DNA from: Elusimicrobia bacterium GWB2_63_16
GTDB taxonomy: Bacteria > Elusimicrobiota > Elusimicrobia > Elusimicrobiales > UBA9959
Assembly (NCBI GenBank): GCA_001799715.1
Contig: MGTZ01000020.1
Coordinates: forward strand, 19,975 to 83,974
Direction of reading: 5' to 3'
Length of the DNA: 64,000 bases
Positions within the stretch are counted from its first letter, which is position 1; the number at the start of each line of letters is the position of its first letter. The position numbers and the translations under genes were made by a program. Below the pieces are notes generated by a model. That model ran no database searches and had not been told where the DNA came from. It saw only the letters and a program-made list of their open reading frames with translations. Shown in pieces: positions 26,701 to 33,549 of the stretch.

Positions 26701-26952
26701 GGAGTTGATGCCGTAGCGGGCCGCGGCGTCCCCCGGCAGTTCCTCTACAACGCCGCCGGGGGAGGCGGGCCGCAGGCCCCTGTGCAGGGTGAAGACGAAC
26801 TCGGCGGCCGGGGCCGGGAAGGTGACCTTGTCCGACGCCTTTAGCAGTCCGTCCGCGGGGTGGAGCTCCGCCCTGAGGTCGTGGCGGAGGGCTTCGGCCG
26901 CGCGCGCGGGCGCGGCGGCCAGGAAAAAGCAGGCGAGGAGGAAAAATTTCAT
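23707..26952 (-). CDS. Exported three-part peptidase: M1 aminopeptidase, M28 peptidase and PDZ domain in one chain
   Basis: A 1081-residue product with a signal peptide (about 1-18). The first half is an M1-type gluzincin, with HEILH at 292-296 and the downstream Glu in NWCEGLTAYL (residue 314). A middle alpha/beta segment (about 545-700) is of unknown fold. Then comes an M28 exopeptidase domain with AHYDHLP, GADDNASG (about 810) and FDGEEAGRQGS metal and catalytic motifs. A PDZ domain closes the chain (about 990-1080, PGSPLDKAGLKPGDVII). Two unrelated aminopeptidase folds on one exported chain is unusual. The PDZ could gate or tether substrate. It is transcribed alone, from a promoter shared with the divergent 27054 gene. 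Confidence 0.85.
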   Translation of the reverse strand: MKFFLLACFFLAAAPARAAEALRHDLRAELHPADGLLKASDKVTFPAPAAEFVFTLHRGLRPASPGGVVEELPGDAAARYGINSSSGGVEAAYLLRLTRPSASFTLNYEGRIAHAPGEQAQEYARSFSETPGVISPEGCYLSGASGWYPHFPGRMVSYRLETSLPAPYASVAGGDRGRRSARGGRNIEVWESGAPQDEITLVCGRYAEYERREGGLTYAAFLLQPDPALAGRYLDATAKYIKLYSELLGRYPYGKFALVENFWDTGYGMPSFTLLGSKVIRLPFIINSSYPHEILHNWWGNGVFVDYPSGNWCEGLTAYLADYLIAENRGKGRDYRMAALQKYSDYVSGGADFPLTEFRSRHSSASEAVGYGKMMLVYHMLRQALGDQGFARGLRDFYAANKFRTASFEDLRAAFERVSGPGRLKPFFDQWTARAGAPDLRLKNVKLSRGLEGYELEFTLEQAQPGPAYELEVPAAVFLEGADEPRLKRLPMTKKTETYHYPSAVRPLRLEIDPEFDLFRRLSPLETPPTLSRLLGASRPAIIVPAGPAGDPWLGLAEVWTKDKSNLPRVSDDLAVTAPPAGDSYWVFGAENLLTRDFEEDLAAYGAAFGLDTVTLGGRRFARDGHTFVFAAYNPANPARSGALVVAGDTDKLRLLAAKLPHYGKYSWLVFDKDMNSVASGVWTVSSSPLSAALGSKAPAARAYPDRAPLAWLPSAFSAERMAGDARHLAALPGGRSPGTPGHRRAGDFIEAAFKKAGLKPFGASPLRAGPPGRENIVGMIKGTSRPDEYVVLCAHYDHLPQAGGETFPGADDNASGVALLLELARHYAAAPPARSVIFAAFDGEEAGRQGSKAFVAALAPGMREKVNAALNFDTVGRLGAGKILALGSGSSDKWVHILRGAGFVTGHDYAPAADLDSSDQASFIEAGLPALQFFSGPHTDYHKSTDTSDKLDSRGMVKVAEFAREIADYLAGDAEFITRPAGAAPSAAAPSAPRKASTGLVPDFAFPGEGVRAQDITPGSPLDKAGLKPGDVIIKLEGAAVKDLRSYSEELKKFSPGQKIRVTYLSGGAEAAVTIELAGR

Positions 26953-26964
26953 ATGTAAGGATAT

Positions 26965-26972
26965 ACTATAAT
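26965..26972. promoter_or_regulatory. Overlapping divergent -10 elements
   Basis: On the plus strand TATAAT (26967-26972) lies 81 bases before the ATG at 27054. On the minus strand TATAGT (26970-26965) predicts a start about six bases before the ATG at 26952. Both are in the only A/T-rich patch of this gap. Confidence 0.4.
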
Positions 26973-27053
26973 TTTCTGGTAAGGGCGAGGAACGCCGTAT
27001 GCGCCGCCCGCCCGGCCGCGCCGCCGGGAGGTAAAACAGCGCGAGGAGATAAT

Positions 27054-28277
27054 ATGAAACAACAGAAAACCGCCCTTTTGCTGGTCATCGACGCCGTGGG
27101 CCTGTCCACGCTGGAGTACCTGCTTTCCAAGTATCCCGCCAAGGTGAAGCTGCCCAACCTCAGCCGGCTCGGGCTCGGCGACATCCTGCTCCCCGAATTC
27201 AAGAAGCGCCTCGGCAAGTCCGCCGGCAAAGCCTACGCGGCCCGCGTGGAGCAGGTCTCGGCCACCGCCGACAGCCTGGTAGGCCACCGCGAGATGATGG
27301 GCGTGGTGGACCACCGCACCTACGACCTCTTCGACGACGGCTTTGACCGCAGGTACCTGGCCGCGCTGGAGAAGCGCATCGGCCGCAAGACCTTCTTCAA
27401 CAAGATGGCGGGCGGCCTGGAGGCCATCGAACTCAACGCCGTCGAGCACGAGCGCACCGGCAAGCCGATAGCCTACGCCAGCAAATGCGACCCGCTGATA
27501 CAGCTGGCCATGAACGAGGCCGTGATCCCGGTGCACGAGCAGCACAAGATCGCCGACACCGCCTTCGCGCTCGCGATGGAGATGGGCATACCGATCACCC
27601 GCGCCATCGCCCGCTCCTATGTCCGCAACTCCGCCGGCGAGATCATCCGCACCTCCAACCGCCACGACGCGGTGCTGCCCATCGGCCAGGACACCCTGGT
27701 GGATGTGCTGCACGAAAACTGCGTCTGGACCGTGGCCGTGGGCAAGACCAGCGACCTGGTCAACACCGCCTACCACGCCAAGGTCAAGCTCAACAAGGAG
27801 GTCTACCTGGACCCCGCCCTGGGCCTGCGCTTCGTGCACCCGAAGAAGAAGGACACCAACCCGTTCTCCATCCAGGGCACGATCAACGCGCTGCGCGCCG
27901 CGCACGCCGTCTACCGCCCGAAGGGCACCTTCATCTTCACCAACCTCGTCGACACCGACAGCGTCTACGGCCATACCCGCGAGGTGGAGGGAGCGATAAA
28001 GTCGCTCGAGGAGATAGACCGCACGCTGCCGCTCATAGAGCGGCACCTTGAGAAGGGGGACCTGCTGGGCATCACCGCCGACCACGGCATGGTGCACCGT
28101 GAGGACTACGGCTACCACAACAACGAGCCGCTGCCGTTCATAGCCTGGCGCAAGGGCAGCGACCGGAAACTGGGCGGCCTGAAGACCGGCCTGATGCCCG
28201 GCCTGACGGACATAGGCAGCGTGTTCGCGCAGTACTTCGGCCTGCACGCCGAGTATAAGAAGATCGTGAAGAAGTAG
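27054..28277 (+). CDS. Phosphopentomutase-like enzyme of the alkaline phosphatase superfamily
   Basis: A 407-residue cytosolic enzyme. Phosphopentomutase interconverts ribose/deoxyribose 1- and 5-phosphates in nucleoside salvage. It has a metal-binding Asp13 in LLVIDAVG, TADSLVGHREMMG (Ser74 where DeoB has its phosphorylated Thr), FTNLVDTDSVYGHTREVEG, and GITADHGM (343-345). The canonical DeoB C-terminal motif DHTREY is replaced by YGYHNNEPLPFIAW, so this is a divergent subfamily and the exact substrate is open. GAGGAG precedes the ATG. A terminator shared with the convergent gene follows. Confidence 0.72.
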   Translation: MKQQKTALLLVIDAVGLSTLEYLLSKYPAKVKLPNLSRLGLGDILLPEFKKRLGKSAGKAYAARVEQVSATADSLVGHREMMGVVDHRTYDLFDDGFDRRYLAALEKRIGRKTFFNKMAGGLEAIELNAVEHERTGKPIAYASKCDPLIQLAMNEAVIPVHEQHKIADTAFALAMEMGIPITRAIARSYVRNSAGEIIRTSNRHDAVLPIGQDTLVDVLHENCVWTVAVGKTSDLVNTAYHAKVKLNKEVYLDPALGLRFVHPKKKDTNPFSIQGTINALRAAHAVYRPKGTFIFTNLVDTDSVYGHTREVEGAIKSLEEIDRTLPLIERHLEKGDLLGITADHGMVHREDYGYHNNEPLPFIAWRKGSDRKLGGLKTGLMPGLTDIGSVFAQYFGLHAEYKKIVKK

Positions 28278-28297
28278 GGGCAGCGCCGCCAATAAAA

Positions 28298-28325
28298 AAG
28301 ACCGGGCCGCCCCGGTCTTTTTTTT
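28298..28325. terminator. Bidirectional rho-independent terminator
   Basis: AAAAAA, the stem aagaccggg/cccggtctt with a ccgc loop, then an eight-base T tract. It ends both the 27054 gene (+) and the DUF4015 gene (-). Confidence 0.9.
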
Positions 28326-28336
28326 GGGGGCCGGGT

Positions 28337-29461
28337 TTAGTGTTTGTATTCGGGGTCCACGAAGGCGCGGTAGGACTGCGGGGTCAGGGCGGCCCAGGTA
28401 TACTTGTTGGCCGGGTTCCACAGCACCCAGCTCTCGAGGTGGTTGAAGCGCGTGGCCATGATCTGCGCTCGCACCTCGGGGGCGCCGTAGGGCCAGCCCA
28501 GCGAGAAGTCCTGCAGGTAGGGGCGCAGCTTGGCGTAGTCCTTGCCCAGGCGGCCCATGGCGTCCCTGAGGCCGCGGTTGATCACCTTGAAGGGGCTGGC
28601 GTTGGGATGCTTGAGGTTGTACTCGCCGGGGTAGTAATGCGACGGGTACATCATGGGATAGACGAAGTCCGCGCCGGCCGCCAGTGTATTGATGTCCTGC
28701 CCTATTCCCATGTCGTCCTTGACCGTGGTGGTAAGGCCGAACACGTCGACGGAGATCTTGACCTTGTACGGGGCCAGCCGCTTGCGCGCGTAGGCCAGGA
28801 AATCGCGCAGGTTGTTGATGGAATTCTGCCTGTTGTGCGGCTTGGAGTAGCGGCACAGCGAGGTGTTGCCCTCGGAGGGGTAGCGGATATAATCGAACTG
28901 GATCTCCTCAAAGCCCAGCTTGGCGCAGCGCTCGGCGATGTCGAGCGTGTATTCCCAGACCTCGCGGCTGTAGGGGTCTATCCAGGTGGCGCCGTTGTTG
29001 CTGCGCCACAGGCCGCCGTTCGGGGTGCGCACGGCCAGGTCCTGGCGCGCTTTGGGCAGCACCTTGTCCTTGAACACTACTATGCGCGCCACGGTCAGCA
29101 GGCCGGCGTCCTTGAAATCCTTCAGCATCTCCTCCGGCCTGGGGATGGCGGCCTGGTAGGAGCCGAACTTGTGCGCCTTGTCCACGCCGGGGAGGTAGAC
29201 CTTGCCGTCGGTTTCCTTGACGGCGATGACCACCGTATTGATGACCGAGGCCGAGATCTTCTTTATAAGTTCCTTCCTGAGCTTGGCCGAACCGGCGCCC
29301 CAGGAGGTAAGGTGTATGCCGCGTACCCTGGGCTGTTCGAGCACCAGTTCGCGGATGGCGGAGGTGGAGAGCTGTACTTTGGCCGGTGCGGTGGAGACCG
29401 GCGCGGCGGCGCGAACGACAGGAGCGGACACGAGAAGCAGAGAAAGCGCTGTATAGAGCAT
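28337..29461 (-). CDS. Exported putative glycoside hydrolase (DUF4015)
   Basis: A 374-residue protein with a signal peptide (about 1-20) and a TIM-barrel-like domain of the DUF4015 putative glycosidase family. It opens with VRGIHLTSWGAGS. VVIAVKETDGKVYLP, EEIQFDYIRYPSEG (the conserved Asp/Arg block), KISVDVFGLTT and FVYPMMYPSHYYPGEY follow. Substrates are not established for the family. It is divergent from a pullulanase-type GH13 gene 40 bases away, so the two may be co-regulated. TAAAAT on the minus strand sits so close that the predicted leader is only about two bases. Confidence 0.85.
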   Translation of the reverse strand: MLYTALSLLLVSAPVVRAAAPVSTAPAKVQLSTSAIRELVLEQPRVRGIHLTSWGAGSAKLRKELIKKISASVINTVVIAVKETDGKVYLPGVDKAHKFGSYQAAIPRPEEMLKDFKDAGLLTVARIVVFKDKVLPKARQDLAVRTPNGGLWRSNNGATWIDPYSREVWEYTLDIAERCAKLGFEEIQFDYIRYPSEGNTSLCRYSKPHNRQNSINNLRDFLAYARKRLAPYKVKISVDVFGLTTTVKDDMGIGQDINTLAAGADFVYPMMYPSHYYPGEYNLKHPNASPFKVINRGLRDAMGRLGKDYAKLRPYLQDFSLGWPYGAPEVRAQIMATRFNHLESWVLWNPANKYTWAALTPQSYRAFVDPEYKH

Positions 29462-29469
29462 ATAGTTAT

Positions 29470-29479
29470 ATTTTACAAT
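29470..29479. promoter_or_regulatory. Overlapping divergent -10 elements for the two glycosidase genes
   Basis: The minus strand reads TTGTAAAAT (29478-29470), giving a near-leaderless DUF4015 transcript. The plus strand reads TACAAT (29474-29479), 22 bases before the GH13 ATG, with AAGGGGA (29491-29497) as ribosome binding site. The two hexamers overlap, so firing of one may block the other. Confidence 0.4.
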
Positions 29480-29501
29480 TTACGGAGATAAAGGGGACGC
29501 T

Positions 29502-31991
29502 ATGAAATATCTGAAGATTCTGCTGACGGGGGCCCTGCTTATGCCGCAACAATTAAACGCCGCAGACAAACTGATAATACATTACAACCGCCTGGACCGC
29601 GCCTACGCCGGCTGGAACCTGTGGGTCTGGAACGACGGGGAGAAGCGGCCCGGCTTCGAGCTGGCGCCGGCCGGGGACGGCCCGTTCGGGATCTTTTTCG
29701 AGCTGGACCTGGACGCCTCGGGCCTCTCCGGCAAGCGGGCCGGCTTCCTGCCCCGCAAGGGCGACTGGGCCGACAAGGACGCCCCCGACCGCATAATGGA
29801 GCGTGCCCGCCAGGGGGAAGTGTACCTGATGGAGGGCGACGGCAAGGTGTACGACGCCCCGCCCGCGGTCTCTACCGCCGTGACCGGGGCCTGGTACGAC
29901 GGCGGCAGCGCCGTGCGCGCCGCGTTCACGCGCCCTCTGGACGCGGCCTACCTGGCCGCGCAGGAGCTCTCGGTGGTCGGCGGGGGGGAGACCTATGAAC
30001 CTGTTTCCGTGGAGCCCATAGGCGGCAAGTACTCGCGCGCCGCGCTGCTAAAGTTCGCGGAGTTCAAGCCGGACGCCGCGGCGCTCAACGCCGGCGGCTA
30101 CGCGCTGCGCTCGAAGAGCTTCGAGCCCCGCCCGCTGCGCCTGGGCGACGCCGTCTACGGCCCGGAGTACGCCGGCGCCCTGCCGATGGGTTTGAGCGGG
30201 GACCCCGCCAAACCGGTGCTGCGCCTGTTCGCCCCGTACGCGGTAGAGGCCTCGGCGCTGATATACGAGTCCCCGAACGGCGAGCCCGCCGTGCACCCGC
30301 TGGAGCGCGGGCCCGGCGGCGTCTGGGAGAAGCGTTTCGACGCGCCGCTGACCGGCAAGTACTACCGCATCCGCGCCAGGCAGAACGGCAAAGTCTCGGA
30401 GGGCCTGGACCCTTACGCCGCGTGCGTCAACGGCGACGGCGGCAAGGCGCTGGTCCTGAGGGACGAGACCGCGGTGGCCCCCGGCCCGGCCTTTCCGCCC
30501 GAAGAGGCCGTGGTCTACGAGGTGCACCTGCGCGACCTGACCTCGGACGAATTCTCGGGCGTCAATAAGAAGGGCAAGTACCTCGGCGCGGCCGAGGCCG
30601 GCACCCGGCATCCCAAGTTCCCGGAACTCACCACCGCGCTTGACCACATCGCCGAGCTCGGCGTGAACGCCGTTCACATCCTGCCTTTCCAGGACTTCGA
30701 GAACAACGACGATCCGGCCTCATACAACTGGGGCTACATGCCCGTCAACTTCAACTCGCCGGAGGGCTCCTACGCCAGCAACCCGGCGGACGGCAGCCGC
30801 GTGCGCGAGGCCAAGCTGATGATAGACGCCTTCCACCGTAAGGGCCTGAAGGTGATCCTGGACGTGGTCTACAACCACACGGCCGAGACCCGCGCCAGCG
30901 TGTACAACTTCAACGCGGCCGCGCCGGACTATTATTACCGCCTGAACCCCGACGGGACCTACTCCAACGGCTCGGGCTGCGGCAACGAGTTCAGGACCGA
31001 GGCCCCGATGGCCAGGAAATTCCTGATCGACAGCCTGCTGCACTGGGTGCGCGAGTACAAGGTGGACGGCTTCCGCTTCGACCTGATGGGCCTGATAGAC
31101 AGGCAGGCCGCCGCCGAGGTCATGAAGGCGCTGCGGGCCGAGAAGCCCGACATCTTCGTCTACGGCGAGCCGTGGAAGGCCGGGGCGAGCCCGGTGGACG
31201 GCGTGCAGAAAGGCAGCCAGCGCGGGCTGGGCTTCGCCGTTTTTAACGACGGCTTCCGCGACGCTATCAAGGGCAGCGTGTTCTCGATCGACGACCTGGG
31301 CTACGTGCAGGCCGCGCGGCAGCGCGACGGCGTCATGCGCGGGATGCGGGGCGCGGTGGACGACTTCACCGACGGGCCGCTGGAGACCATGAACTACGTC
31401 TCCTGTCACGACAACCACACGCTGTGGGACCGCATAGACCTTTCGGTGCCGCACGAGCCGGTGCTCAACAAGATCGCGATGGACAAGCTGGCCAACGCCA
31501 TCGTGCTGACGTCTCAGGGCGTCCCGTTCCTGCACGCCGGGGAGGAATTCCTGCGCACCAAGGGCGGCGAGCACAACTCCTACAACCTGCCGGACGCCGT
31601 GAACCGGCTGGACTGGACGCGCAAGAAGGAGCATTACGGCGTCTACTCCTACTACCGGGACCTCATAGCGCTGCGCAAGGCGCACCCCGCCTTCCGGATG
31701 AAGACGCGCGGGGCCGTGCGCGAGAACCTGCAGTTCTACGAGGAGCTCGGCCTCAAGGTGCAGGCGCCGGGCATAGCCTACGTGCTCTATGGCGACAAGG
31801 CGGGCGACTCCTGGCGGCGCATCGCGGTGCTGGTGAACCCCGAGAAGACAGAGCGCCGGTTCGCGCTGCCCGAAGGGCGCTGGCTGGAGGCTTTCGACGA
31901 GGGGGGGCTGGTGAAGACCCCCGGCAAACCGCACTCCGGGCATGTCACCGTGGAGCCGCTGTCGCTGGCCGTGCTGCGCCTCGCCGATTAA
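29502..31991 (+). CDS. Exported GH13 alpha-glucan hydrolase, type I pullulanase-like
   Basis: An 829-residue protein with a signal peptide (about 1-20). A CBM41-like starch-binding domain comes first (about 22-115: IIHYNRLDRAYAGWNLWVW). An Ig-like insert and a CBM48 domain follow (about 225-310). The GH13 barrel carries the pullulanase signature YNWGYMPVNFNSPEGSY, DVVYNHT, the nucleophile Asp527 in GFRFDLMG, the acid/base Glu556 in YGEPW, and Asp637 in SCHDNHT. A C-terminal beta domain closes the chain. Type I pullulanases cut alpha-1,6 links of pullulan and branched glucans. The export signal implies action in the periplasm or outside. It is paired divergently with a DUF4015 glycosidase. Confidence 0.9.
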   Translation: MKYLKILLTGALLMPQQLNAADKLIIHYNRLDRAYAGWNLWVWNDGEKRPGFELAPAGDGPFGIFFELDLDASGLSGKRAGFLPRKGDWADKDAPDRIMERARQGEVYLMEGDGKVYDAPPAVSTAVTGAWYDGGSAVRAAFTRPLDAAYLAAQELSVVGGGETYEPVSVEPIGGKYSRAALLKFAEFKPDAAALNAGGYALRSKSFEPRPLRLGDAVYGPEYAGALPMGLSGDPAKPVLRLFAPYAVEASALIYESPNGEPAVHPLERGPGGVWEKRFDAPLTGKYYRIRARQNGKVSEGLDPYAACVNGDGGKALVLRDETAVAPGPAFPPEEAVVYEVHLRDLTSDEFSGVNKKGKYLGAAEAGTRHPKFPELTTALDHIAELGVNAVHILPFQDFENNDDPASYNWGYMPVNFNSPEGSYASNPADGSRVREAKLMIDAFHRKGLKVILDVVYNHTAETRASVYNFNAAAPDYYYRLNPDGTYSNGSGCGNEFRTEAPMARKFLIDSLLHWVREYKVDGFRFDLMGLIDRQAAAEVMKALRAEKPDIFVYGEPWKAGASPVDGVQKGSQRGLGFAVFNDGFRDAIKGSVFSIDDLGYVQAARQRDGVMRGMRGAVDDFTDGPLETMNYVSCHDNHTLWDRIDLSVPHEPVLNKIAMDKLANAIVLTSQGVPFLHAGEEFLRTKGGEHNSYNLPDAVNRLDWTRKKEHYGVYSYYRDLIALRKAHPAFRMKTRGAVRENLQFYEELGLKVQAPGIAYVLYGDKAGDSWRRIAVLVNPEKTERRFALPEGRWLEAFDEGGLVKTPGKPHSGHVTVEPLSLAVLRLAD

Positions 31992-32002
31992 AGTAGGCCT
32001 TT

Positions 32003-32054
32003 GGACCCCGCCGGAGCTGGGCCTTTAGACGCTTCTCTCCGGCGGGTCCCGTTT
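32003..32054 (+). terminator. Probable terminator hairpin after the GH13 gene
   Basis: The arm ggaccccgccgga (32003-32015) pairs with tccggcgggtcc (32038-32049), with one bulged C, followed by a weak GTTT. The loop is long (22 bases). It overlaps the next promoter. Confidence 0.45.
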
Positions 32055-32061
32055 GTAGAAT
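32053..32061 (+). promoter_or_regulatory. Predicted promoter motif TTGTAGAAT for the 32088 gene
   Basis: It predicts a start near 32068 and a 20-base leader containing AGGAGGG four bases before the ATG. It belongs to the recurring TTGTAnAAT motif of this window. Confidence 0.5.
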
Positions 32062-32087
32062 ATAAGCGACGGTATTAGGAGGGTATA

Positions 32088-32741
32088 ATGATAAAAGTTC
32101 TCGCTCTGCTGCTCGCGGTTGCCGCTGTTTCCCCGGCTTACTCCCTGGATTTCTCCCTGGACAAGATCAAAGCCGCCGACCTCGGCGTAAAGGCCGAAGG
32201 CGTGCCCGCTCCGGGCGCGCCCGCTAAAGAAGAGGCCCAGGTGCCGCAGGACCTGGTCTATAAGTTCAGCCAGGTCCGCAACGAAGTCCGCCGCCTGGAG
32301 ACCGACACCACCTGGCTGCGCAGCGATATCAACAGGCTGGAGTCCGACGCCCGCCGCATCGAGCAGGGCGTGTCCAATCCCTTCTTCTCCAGCGACCTGC
32401 GCCGCATGTCCATGGATATGTCCCGCCGTCTCACCGACCTGCAGCGCCTGGCCGCCGACGTGAAAAATCTGCTCGGCCTCGCCGTGAAGGACGCCGCGCT
32501 CAATCAGACGGCACGCGATATAGAATGGGACGCGCGCGACCTGGAGAACCGCTTCCAGTTCGACGTCGTCAACGCCGCGCAGAGCCTGGAGTGGACCGTG
32601 CGCCGCCTGGACCCCAAACTGGTAGGCTACGACGCGCAGTGGACCGCCTCAGACCTCTCCCGCGTCTGCCGCGACCTGCAGTGGAAGACCCGCGACCTCA
32701 GCTGGGACGCCAGGGACCTGGTCTCCAAAACGCAGCCTTAA
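32088..32741 (+). CDS. Exported alpha-helical protein with Trp-bearing heptad repeats
   Basis: A 217-residue product with a signal peptide (about 1-19) and an Ala/Pro/Gly linker. It is otherwise entirely charged helix. The C-terminal half repeats a heptad with a fixed Trp and Arg-Asp-Leu: DIEWDARDLENR, SLEWTVRRLD, DLQWKTRDLSWDARDL. An upstream segment has the looser pattern TTWLRSDINRLESDARRIE. I recognise no family. A coiled coil or helical bundle with Trp at the packing position is the simplest reading, perhaps a periplasmic scaffold. It is one gene between its own promoter and a strong terminator, with the best ribosome binding site of the region, suggesting abundant expression. Confidence 0.75.
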   Translation: MIKVLALLLAVAAVSPAYSLDFSLDKIKAADLGVKAEGVPAPGAPAKEEAQVPQDLVYKFSQVRNEVRRLETDTTWLRSDINRLESDARRIEQGVSNPFFSSDLRRMSMDMSRRLTDLQRLAADVKNLLGLAVKDAALNQTARDIEWDARDLENRFQFDVVNAAQSLEWTVRRLDPKLVGYDAQWTASDLSRVCRDLQWKTRDLSWDARDLVSKTQP

Positions 32742-32760
32742 GTCTCAGGGCACGGGGAAA

Positions 32761-32785
32761 GCGGGGCCGAGCGGCCCCGCTTTTT
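32761..32785 (+). terminator. Rho-independent terminator
   Basis: The eight-pair stem gcggggcc/ggccccgc (32761-32768 with 32773-32780) is followed by TTTTT. Confidence 0.85.
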
Positions 32786-32804
32786 CCTTTGCTGGAATCC
32801 ATCT

Positions 32805-33443
32805 ATGGAACAACATCTCCGTACCGCGAATCTGATCAGGCTGCGGACCGCCGCGGCTGCGCTGCGGGCCAACCGCTTCGCCGCCGAGGTCTGCGAGGAC
32901 GGTCCCGCCGCGTCGGCCGCCCTGCTGGCCCTGGCCGGCAAGGGCCGGAAGATAGGTCTTGGCGGTTCCATGACGGTGGCGTCGCTCGGCCTGCCTGAAG
33001 CGCTGGCCGCGGCCGGCAACACCATAGTCACGCATAAGTCCGGCATGACACCCGAGGAGAAACGCCTCGTCTGGCTGGAGGCGCAGGGTTCCGACCTCTA
33101 CCTGGCCTCGCCGCAGGCGGTGACCATGGACGGGAAACTGGTTTTCCTCGACGCCAACGGCAACAGGGGCGCCGCCGTGATCTACGGCCCGCGCCGCATA
33201 GTGCTGATAGCGGGGGTAAACAAGCTGGCCCGGGACCAGGAGGAGGGGCTCTGGCGCGCCCGCAACGTGGCCGCCATCGCCAATAATATACGCCTGTCCA
33301 AGGATAATCCCTGCGTGAAGGCGGGCCGCTGCGTGGACTGCGCCGGCGCCGGCCGCATCTGCAACCAGGTCACCCTGCTCTGGAAAAAGCCCTCCGCCAG
33401 CGATATCCTTGTCCTGCTTGTTAACGAAACCTTGGGATATTGA
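32805..33443 (+). CDS. LUD-domain (LutC/DUF162-type) protein
   Basis: A 212-residue cytosolic protein of the lactate-utilisation LUD superfamily. It has KIGLGGSMTVASLGLPEAL, IVTHKSGMTPEEKR, VFLDANGNRGAAVIYGP and LIAGVNKLARDQEEGLWRAR. The C-terminus has a four-Cys cluster, NPCVKAGRCVDC then GRICN, as in stand-alone members of the family. LutABC oxidises lactate, but no LutA or LutB gene is adjacent, so the role is open; the Cys cluster could bind an iron-sulfur centre. The ATG at 32805 lies 20 bases after a terminator, with no clear Shine-Dalgarno, and its promoter is not evident. Confidence 0.82.
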   Translation: MEQHLRTANLIRLRTAAAALRANRFAAEVCEDGPAASAALLALAGKGRKIGLGGSMTVASLGLPEALAAAGNTIVTHKSGMTPEEKRLVWLEAQGSDLYLASPQAVTMDGKLVFLDANGNRGAAVIYGPRRIVLIAGVNKLARDQEEGLWRARNVAAIANNIRLSKDNPCVKAGRCVDCAGAGRICNQVTLLWKKPSASDILVLLVNETLGY

Positions 33444-33533
33444 CGCGCGGATATTCGCGGGCTGTCTTTGCATTTATCTGTGACTACGAGTACAAGTATC
33501 CGGAATCACCTTACCCCTCACGCCTTTATTATT

Positions 33534-33539
33534 TATAAT
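33534..33539 (+). promoter_or_regulatory. Predicted -10 (TATAAT) for the large surface-protein gene run
   Basis: It lies ten bases before the ATG at 33550, so the predicted leader is about four bases. The surrounding 60 bases are unusually A/T-rich for this genome. Confidence 0.5.
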
Positions 33540-33549
33540 ATAGGTTGGG

